Positions 31,375-36,955 of a DNA stretch of 36,955 nucleotides are shown here, piece by piece. Every line of letters begins with the position of its first letter. The first letter of the stretch is position 1. Origin of the DNA: Gemmatimonadota bacterium (GTDB lineage Bacteria > Gemmatimonadota > Gemmatimonadetes > Longimicrobiales > Gaopeijiaceae); the NCBI GenBank assembly GCA_029863525.1, contig JAOTVL010000020.1, positions 1-36,955 of the forward strand. The letters are read 5' to 3'. The position numbers and the translations under genes were made by a program. The notes under the pieces are model-generated. The model was not told the origin of the DNA, made no database searches, and worked only from the letters and a program-made list of their open reading frames with translations.

Positions 31375-33482
31375 CGTCCAGAGGAGCCACTCCCGTCGGA
31401 GTCCGACACCGCGCGTGACTCACCGAGGAAATGCACGAACCAGCTCCGTAGTCTCTCCATACGGTCCACCAGGAGCCACGGTTCGCCCGTTCGCGATAAG
31501 CCGTGCGACGAGCGCGGATAGCGAACCAACTCGGTCGGAACGCCCCGCTTCATGAGCGACATGAACCACTGCTCCCCGTCTCCGATCGGCGTCCGATAGT
31601 CGTTCTCGGAGTGGATGATGAGCGTGGGTGCGGTGACGTTCTCGACGTAGGAGATGGGCGACAGCTCGCGGTACAGCTCCCGCTGCTCCCACGGCGGACC
31701 GTAGAACTCGTACTCGGTGAGCCCCTGCGCATCGGACGTTCCCCACCAGCTCTCCCAGTTCACGATCGACCGTGAGGTCACCGACGCGTGGAACCGGTCG
31801 GTCGTTGCCGTGAGCCAGTTGGACATGAAGCCTCCGTAGCTGCCCCCGGACACGCCGATGCGGTCCTCGTCGATGTCGTCGTAGCGCTCCAACGCCGCGT
31901 CGACGCCCGTGAGATAATCCTCGCGGTCGACGATCCCCCACTGACCCCGCGTCGCGTACTGGAATTCGTGTCCGTAGTTCGATGATCCCCGCGGGTTCGT
32001 GTAAAGGACGAAGAAGCCGGCGCTCGAAAGCGCATGGAACGTGGGGAAGAACGTGTTGCCGTATGCACCGTGCGGCCCCCCGTGGATCTTGAGAACCATC
32101 GGGTACGCGGTACCGGGCCGGTATCCCACCGGAGCCACGACCCAGCCCTCGATCTCGGTGCCGTCGGCCACGCGCCAGGTGAGCTGCTCGGCCGGCATGA
32201 GCGTCACGTCCCCGAGCCAGTCGTCGTTGAAGGTCGTCGCGCGCGTCTCCGAGGAACCGTCACCCGAGGCGATGTAGAGCTCGGCCGGTGTGATCGCGTC
32301 GGTCGCCGTATACGCGAGAACGTCGCCCGCGTCGCTGAACGAAATCCCGCCGAGTTGTCGGTCTCCCGTGGTGACCTGCCGCACGGCGCCACCCGACGCA
32401 CCGACGGAGAAGAGGTGCCGGTTTCCGCGCACGCCCGCGCTGAAGCGCACCGCGTCGCCGTCCTCGCTCCACGTCAGGCCCTGAGGGCCGAGGTCCCAGT
32501 CGGGCGTCAGATTACGAGGGGCCCCACGGAACGACCCATCGGGACCCAAGTCGACGACCATGACGTCCGTCTCGGCACCACGCTCGGCCGTACTCGTGAA
32601 CGCAAGCCGGCTCCCATCGGGCGAAACCGCCGGCGAGCCCTCGGACCCGGGATTGGCAGTGATCGCCCGAGCGGCCCCACCCGACGCGGCCACGACATAG
32701 ATGTCGTTCGTCAGGTCACGGTTGTGCTCGTCGTCCTGGCGCTCGTTGCCGGTGAAGAAGAGGCGGCGCCCATCGGCCGACCACACGACGCCTCCCACGT
32801 CGAACGCCACGTCGGTCAGCTGCCTCGGCTCCCCGCCCTCGGCGGGCACGACCCAGAGTTGCCGCTTGTCGTTGATCGAGAAGTGCGGACGAAGGCTGAG
32901 CGTGCCGTCGCTCTTGTAGCGCATCGACGTGATCACCCGACCGTCGAAACGCTCTGCGCTTACCGTGTTGGAGATCGCGTCGGGGGCGATCCACCCCTCT
33001 CGCTCCGCGGCCTCCTCATCCGAATCCGGAGCGCGCGTGAACGCGATCCACGAGCCGTCCGGAGACCATACGGGTGCGGCATCCACGCCCTCGATGTGGA
33101 AGGCCTCCCCACCAGCACCGTCGACGCGAAGAAACCAGATGGAGTTGGGGTCGTCCCCGCGTCGCGAGTCGAACGCGAGCAATGAGCCATCCGGGGACCA
33201 CCGCGGACCACTCGCTTCGACCGTGGGCGACGTGAATCGGAACGGCTCTCCCGCGGGCCGTGCTCCGTCCAACGGCTGGAGCCAGATCTCGCGATGCCGC
33301 CGGTTCTCGTCTTCGACGACGGTCGTCACGGTGAACGCGACGTGGGCGCCCGTAGGAGACACCGCGACGTCTCCCACGCCCACGATCTCGTAGTAATCCT
33401 CGGGAACGAACCCACGATCCTGAGCGGCGGCGGGGACAGCGAAGGCGAGGGCCAGTGCGACGGCGCAGAGGGGTCGATGCAT
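31371..33482 (-). CDS. Secreted S9 family prolyl oligopeptidase-like peptidase
   Basis: 703 residues with a Sec signal peptide (LCAVALALAFAVPAAAQ). A WD-like beta-propeller made of repeated SPDG units (GPRWSPDGSLLAFDSRRGDD, APVWSPDGSWIAFTR, PAVSPDGSRLAFTS) occupies roughly residues 40-400. The alpha/beta hydrolase domain has RIGVSGGSYGGFMSNW (Ser 548), IHSENDYRTP (Asp 628) and SSHGLSRTGEP (His 660). It probably cuts oligopeptides, as acylaminoacyl or dipeptidyl peptidases do, outside the cytoplasm. The reading frame stays open for another 175 codons upstream, but that part is Arg-rich and overlaps the next gene in another frame; the signal peptide fixes the start at ATG 33482. The stop is shared in CTAG with the methyltransferase. 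Confidence 0.92.
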   Translation of the reverse strand: MHRPLCAVALALAFAVPAAAQDRGFVPEDYYEIVGVGDVAVSPTGAHVAFTVTTVVEDENRRHREIWLQPLDGARPAGEPFRFTSPTVEASGPRWSPDGSLLAFDSRRGDDPNSIWFLRVDGAGGEAFHIEGVDAAPVWSPDGSWIAFTRAPDSDEEAAEREGWIAPDAISNTVSAERFDGRVITSMRYKSDGTLSLRPHFSINDKRQLWVVPAEGGEPRQLTDVAFDVGGVVWSADGRRLFFTGNERQDDEHNRDLTNDIYVVAASGGAARAITANPGSEGSPAVSPDGSRLAFTSTAERGAETDVMVVDLGPDGSFRGAPRNLTPDWDLGPQGLTWSEDGDAVRFSAGVRGNRHLFSVGASGGAVRQVTTGDRQLGGISFSDAGDVLAYTATDAITPAELYIASGDGSSETRATTFNDDWLGDVTLMPAEQLTWRVADGTEIEGWVVAPVGYRPGTAYPMVLKIHGGPHGAYGNTFFPTFHALSSAGFFVLYTNPRGSSNYGHEFQYATRGQWGIVDREDYLTGVDAALERYDDIDEDRIGVSGGSYGGFMSNWLTATTDRFHASVTSRSIVNWESWWGTSDAQGLTEYEFYGPPWEQRELYRELSPISYVENVTAPTLIIHSENDYRTPIGDGEQWFMSLMKRGVPTELVRYPRSSHGLSRTGEPWLLVDRMERLRSWFVHFLGESRAVSDSDGSGSSGR

Positions 33483-33598
33483 GACTCGGTCTCGGATGAC
33501 GGGATGATCGATCGACGACGCGATGAGTGTAGGCCGACAACGAGGTTGCCGGAAGGCATGCCGGAGGCGCTGCGCTCGAGACCGCTCCGGCCGGCGAC

Positions 33599-34030
33599 TC
33601 ACCGCCCGTCGGTGGGCGTTCGCTCGCCGTCGAGTCGGAAACAGTGCCGGCCGGATCCGTGGGCCCAGAGGTTCGTATCGGGGTCCAACGAGGTCGCACC
33701 CGACTCCCGCTCGAACACGGCACACAGTTCGTATCTCAAGCTGTCTAGAGGCCGGTATTCGTAGGGCACGAGCCTCGCGGGGTCGAGGGTGACGATCCTC
33801 ACGCCGGGCTCGGAAGTCAGGTCGGCGATCGACGCCGGCAGTGCGGCATGCCGCGTCCAGTAGAGGTTCGTCGCCGCCGCGATCCCCTTGAGGTCCGACA
33901 CTCGGCGATCGTCGACGCGCCGCGCACGCTCCTGCATGGGTGAGCCGAGCAGGAACAACCCCGCAGCGACGGCACCGATGACCGCCGCGGCGGTGGCTCC
34001 CCCCAGCCACGATCCGTAGGACGTGCCTAT
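33599..34030 (-). CDS. Small membrane-anchored protein with probable AUA start
   Basis: 143 residues if started at 34030. A membrane helix (ATAAAVIGAVAAGLFLLGSP) leads to a soluble domain: RVDDRRVSDLKGIAAATNLYW, LPASIADL, LDPARLVPYEYRPLDSLRYELCAVF and a C-terminal HGSGRHCFRLDG. It reads like a type IV pilin-like layout (one helix, then a small folded domain). I do not recognise a named family; it accompanies the DUF5671 gene. No ATG, GTG or TTG lies before the helix. AUA at 34030-34028 overlaps the upstream stop (ATAG) and has GGAGG (34042-34038) seven bases upstream, ideal spacing. A TTG at 33958 would cut the helix in half and ATG 33937 would remove it. Confidence 0.6.
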   Translation of the reverse strand: MGTSYGSWLGGATAAAVIGAVAAGLFLLGSPMQERARRVDDRRVSDLKGIAAATNLYWTRHAALPASIADLTSEPGVRIVTLDPARLVPYEYRPLDSLRYELCAVFERESGATSLDPDTNLWAHGSGRHCFRLDGERTPTDGR

Positions 34031-34689
34031 TGCGGGGCCTCCTCCATTTTCCGCGCCTCCTCCGTTCCGACGCCCAGGACGAGGTACCCGAACACAGACC
34101 CGGATATCAGCGCCACCGTGAGGACCTTCAAGACGAAGCGCGTCGTCAACTCACCGCCGAGGACGTTGTAGACGAGCGTCGCCACGTCGCCGACCAGGAC
34201 GGCCGCAGCGACGAACAACGTGAGATAGGTCAGCCACCGCCTCACCTTCGAGAGCCGTCGGGTCGGATCCGCCCGCGCGCCGCGATCGTTTCTCCACGAG
34301 ACGATCGCGAAGACGGGAAAGGTCACGATCAGCCACGAGATCGACCATCGGATGACGTCTCGACTCGCCTGGAGGGCGAACGCCGGATCGACCGAAGGGT
34401 CCGGCAAGGCCCGGTTGATGAGCTGGAAAACCAGGCTGCCCAGGCTGAACGCGCTCACGTACATCGCGCTGAAGAGAACGAGGTAGATGAACGTCTCGCG
34501 CGCGGACAGGTAGGGCTTCGGGCGAGGGACCGGAATGGGGAAGTCGACCTCGGCGAATCCGTCGAGCGCGCCGCGGACCTGATCGGACGGCCACCCGGTC
34601 TCGAGCAGGACCGTCTCGAGCTCGCTGCGGGCGAGGCCCCTTTCGAGGCCCTGCTTCAGGAAAGTGGTGAGATCTTCATTGATCGCCAT
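34027..34689 (-). CDS. DUF5671 membrane protein
   Basis: 220 residues. A short helical N-terminal domain (DLTTFLKQGLERGLARSELE, ETGWPSDQVRGAL) is followed by the hinge VDFPIPVPRPKPYLSARET and four predicted membrane helices: FIYLVLFSAMYVSAFSLGSLVF, WSISWLIVTFPVFAIVSW, LTYLTLFVAAAVLVGDVATL and a last one ending SVFGYLVLGV. This is the DUF5671 arrangement; function is unknown. ATG 34689 has GGAGG seven bases upstream; upstream in-frame starts (to 34914) would add a low-complexity Arg-rich tail. Its stop overlaps the presumed AUA start of the next gene, so the two products are likely made together and may form a complex. Confidence 0.78.
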   Translation of the reverse strand: MAINEDLTTFLKQGLERGLARSELETVLLETGWPSDQVRGALDGFAEVDFPIPVPRPKPYLSARETFIYLVLFSAMYVSAFSLGSLVFQLINRALPDPSVDPAFALQASRDVIRWSISWLIVTFPVFAIVSWRNDRGARADPTRRLSKVRRWLTYLTLFVAAAVLVGDVATLVYNVLGGELTTRFVLKVLTVALISGSVFGYLVLGVGTEEARKMEEAPQ

Positions 34690-34912
34690 CGTTCGTCCTC
34701 CGTGACGCACGACGATGCTGAGAGCACGAAACATAGGATGGGAAGAACCGAACCGCCTCCCGCGATGACTACCGCGACGCACTCGGAACCGCCGAGGGAC
34801 CCTCCATGGGCGCTTGCTTCCGTGGCCACCTCCGAAGTCAATTGCCGCCCGAGTCGTGCGAACAGCCCCGCCCGAGCGCCCCGCGACCCGCGGTCGTGGA
34901 GAGGAGATTCCC

Positions 34913-35536
34913 ATGGACGCGATGAACCACGACCGCTGGCTCGCGCTGTCCGAACGCCTCGGGTGCCCCTCGCTCGCCGACCATTTTCAAGACCTCGAGC
35001 GGGCGTATGCGGACAAACGCCGCGCGTATCACACGGCCCGGCACATCGAGGAGTGTCTTTCCCTGTTCGACTCCCTCCGAGCGCTGTGCCGGTCGCCCGA
35101 TGAGGTCGAGTTCGCCCTATGGCTTCACGACGACGTCTGCGAGCCGCGGCACACGGACAACGAGGAGAAGAGCGCCGACCTCGCACTTCAGTGGCTGACT
35201 CGATGCGGATTCGATCCCGAGGCGGCTGAGCGAGTCCGAGGGCTGATCATGGCGACGCGCCACGCTGGGGAGCCTCGCTCACGGGACGAGGAGCTCCTCA
35301 CGGACATCGATCTGCATGTTCTGGGAGCGAGCCCCGAGCGCTTCGACGAGTACGAGGCGCAGGTACGCCGCGAATACCGATGGGTGCCCGGACCGATCTT
35401 CAGAAGGCGCCGCTCCGAGATCCTTCGAGGCTTCCTCGCCCGCGACCCACTGTACCGCACCGAAGAGTGCCGGGCCCGGTTCGAGGAGCCGGCGCGCGCC
35501 AATCTGCGTCGCTCGCTCGAGCGCCTGGCTGGCTGA
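34913..35536 (+). CDS. HD-superfamily metal-dependent phosphohydrolase
   Basis: 207 residues, cytoplasmic, mainly helical. Metal ligands are seen in YHTARHIEECL (His 40, His 44) and LWLHDDVCEP (His 72, Asp 73), with a later Asp in LLTDIDLHVLG. The order matches the predicted phosphohydrolases of COG4339, whose substrate is not established. The C-terminal part (FRRRRSEILRGFLARDPLY) is also typical. ATG 34913 is well supported by GAGGAG (34901-34906) six bases upstream; an in-frame upstream extension to 34814 lacks any support. It is divergent from the DUF5671 gene; the 223 bases between show nothing definite. It converges with the amidohydrolase 91 bases on. Confidence 0.85.
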   Translation: MDAMNHDRWLALSERLGCPSLADHFQDLERAYADKRRAYHTARHIEECLSLFDSLRALCRSPDEVEFALWLHDDVCEPRHTDNEEKSADLALQWLTRCGFDPEAAERVRGLIMATRHAGEPRSRDEELLTDIDLHVLGASPERFDEYEAQVRREYRWVPGPIFRRRRSEILRGFLARDPLYRTEECRARFEEPARANLRRSLERLAG

Positions 35537-35627
35537 CACGCCGGTCACTCGCCACCACGCCGGGTTCTACCCGTGCGATCGCGTGAGTGGGGTCCCAGCC
35601 GACTGGAGCAGCGCGGCCGCCGACGAT

Positions 35628-36955
35628 TCAACGCAGCTGGACGAGACGCCTTCCCTCCCACTCGTACTCGACGCGCCCGCCGACGAGGGTGACCATCACG
35701 CGCTCCCCCATGCTCAACAGCTCTTGGTCGGTCACGTTCAACAGATCCGCGTCGAGGATCACCAGATCGGCGAGCTTTCCCGCTTCGAGCGAGCCCCGCA
35801 CCTCGTCATCGTAGGTGAGGTAGGCGCCATTGATGGTGTACGTCTTCAGGGCCTCTTGCAGCGGAATCGTCTGGTCCGCACCGCTCACCACACCCGACAC
35901 CTGCAGTCTCCGCGTCCGCATCGCGTAGATGCCGATCCAGGGGTCCCACGGCGCGACCGAGTAGTCGGACCCGGACGCCATGATGACGCCTCCGTCCAGA
36001 TACGTGCGGAACGGAAGGAGCCGAGTCATCCGCCCCTCGCCAAGGTTCCCGAGGAATGAGTCACCTTCGACGTGGACATCGCCCGGGTTGATCGATGCGA
36101 TGATCCCGTACTCCGCCATGTCCGCGATGACGCTCGTTTCCGGTTCGTCGGCCATGTACGCATGGATGATGCTGTAGCGCAGGTCGGCGTCCGGATCGCG
36201 GGCCTTCAGCTCGTCGATGACGAGCTTGTACGCATCGGTGGTCTGCCGCATCGCCACGTCACCGATGCTGTGCGTATGCAGCTCCCATCCGAAGTCGACG
36301 GCGGCGGTGCGGAACAGCGCGAGCCGCTTCTCGAAGTCGGGCTCGACCAGAGCGCCGTAGTTCCGGTCACCCAAAGGGTCGGCCGCGCTCGGGACGAACG
36401 GCACGGACACGGCAGCGCTTCTGGAGCCCGCACCACCGTCGGCGTACACCTTGACCCCTCGGATCCGATAATTCGTGTCCCCGATGTTGCTGATCCCGAA
36501 CGTCCGGAAGCGTGCCGCCATCTCCTCGGGTGACTCGTCGCGCCAGATCCCGTCGTAGGTCGTTACACGGATCGGCAACACCCCCCGGTCGTACGCCTCC
36601 TGGTAGACCCGGTTCTCTTCTTGGATTCCGGGATCCACTACGGCCACGACGCCTTTGGAGAGGACGGTGCGGGCTCCCATGGCGACGCTCTCGACGTCCT
36701 GCTCGAATGTCCGCCTGGGAGCCGCACCGATCAGTGCGGGCGCGAAGCCGTAGAAGACGCCAGTGGGCAGGCCGGACTCCCGATCTCGCTCGATGATGTC
36801 ACCCGGACCGAACGACGCGGGATCCTCCGTGAACCAGTCCGGCCACGTCTCCGGCCGGTCGAAGTCGTACCCCCGGAGCTCGAAGACGCGAGTGTTGACG
36901 GCCACCCCGAGGTAGACCCGGTCCAACGTGATGGGGACATCCCGGGATACCGCGT
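35628..36955 (-). CDS. YtcJ-like amidohydrolase (Amidohydro_3), 5' end missing
   Basis: The visible 442 residues are the C-terminal part; the frame is open to the window edge, so the N-terminus with the first metal motif lies outside. Present motifs: ILERD-type turn, GVVAVVDPGIQEENRVYQEA, VKVYADGGAGSRSAAV, ELHTHSIGDVAMRQTTDAY (metal His), YSIIHAYMADEP, MASGSDYSVAPWDPWIGI (metal Asp) and the closing GSLEAGKLADLVILDADLLN. This is the YtcJ/N-substituted formamide deformylase-like branch; many are secreted in this kind of genome, but the signal region cannot be seen. It is unlike the amidohydrolase at 7630, which is of the imidazolonepropionase type. Confidence 0.9.
   Translation of the reverse strand, partial: AVSRDVPITLDRVYLGVAVNTRVFELRGYDFDRPETWPDWFTEDPASFGPGDIIERDRESGLPTGVFYGFAPALIGAAPRRTFEQDVESVAMGARTVLSKGVVAVVDPGIQEENRVYQEAYDRGVLPIRVTTYDGIWRDESPEEMAARFRTFGISNIGDTNYRIRGVKVYADGGAGSRSAAVSVPFVPSAADPLGDRNYGALVEPDFEKRLALFRTAAVDFGWELHTHSIGDVAMRQTTDAYKLVIDELKARDPDADLRYSIIHAYMADEPETSVIADMAEYGIIASINPGDVHVEGDSFLGNLGEGRMTRLLPFRTYLDGGVIMASGSDYSVAPWDPWIGIYAMRTRRLQVSGVVSGADQTIPLQEALKTYTINGAYLTYDDEVRGSLEAGKLADLVILDADLLNVTDQELLSMGERVMVTLVGGRVEYEWEGRRLVQLR

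Noticed and set aside
33483..34010. The S9 peptidase frame stays open for about 175 codons upstream of its signal peptide
   Set aside because: The upstream part is Arg-rich, overlaps the small membrane gene in another frame, and would bury a clear signal peptide; it is a high-GC shadow.

Overview
The window is GC-rich bacterial DNA, densely coding on both strands, with no mobile element, CRISPR array, rRNA or tRNA that I could recognise. Several traits together suggest an uncultured member of the Gemmatimonadota: secreted amidohydrolases, S9 and M28 peptidases, a membrane-anchored TolB/FlgO-type TPR protein, a DUF3127 protein and a DUF5671 protein. This is inference from gene content; no marker gene is present.

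Layout. (1) 1-8865: an N-terminally visible membrane protein (minus), then a plus-strand central-carbon group: PLP aminotransferase, divergent transketolase-like ThDP enzyme, PEP synthase, followed by a secreted imidazolonepropionase-like amidohydrolase. (2) 8872-14570, minus strand: a TPR membrane protein, and a transport unit of ABC exporter plus DUF1854 protein. The exporter is preceded by a promoter-like pair, a 47-codon leader ORF, a terminator with a U7 tract and a competing antiterminator pairing; this looks like a ribosome-controlled transcription attenuator and is the most interesting feature. (3) 14597-18485, plus strand: a small two-helix membrane protein and two tandem paralogous ArnT/PMT-like membrane glycosyltransferases. 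(4) 18522-20890, minus: a FrnE/DsbA-like thiol oxidoreductase and an M28 lipoprotein peptidase with overlapping stop and start. (5) 20953-25978, plus: a Tat-exported PhoD-like phosphatase, a secreted DUF1554-like protein, a secreted P1 (S58) peptidase and a sodium:solute symporter. (6) 25991-28318, minus: PP2C phosphatase, DUF3127 protein with an SSB-like acidic tail, zinc alcohol dehydrogenase. (7) 28476-31374, plus: class II fructose-bisphosphate aldolase, alpha/beta hydrolase, methyltransferase. (8) 31371-34689, minus: S9 peptidase, and a DUF5671 protein followed by a small membrane-anchored protein that appears to start at AUA. (9) 34913-36955: an HD phosphohydrolase (plus) and a YtcJ-like amidohydrolase (minus) cut by the window end.

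How the genes fit. PEP synthase, aldolase, the aminotransferase and the transketolase-like enzyme all sit around pyruvate/PEP and sugar phosphates. The exported peptidases and amidohydrolases, with the symporter, fit a life based on peptides and amino acids. Assignments rest on motifs read by eye; no database search was possible.
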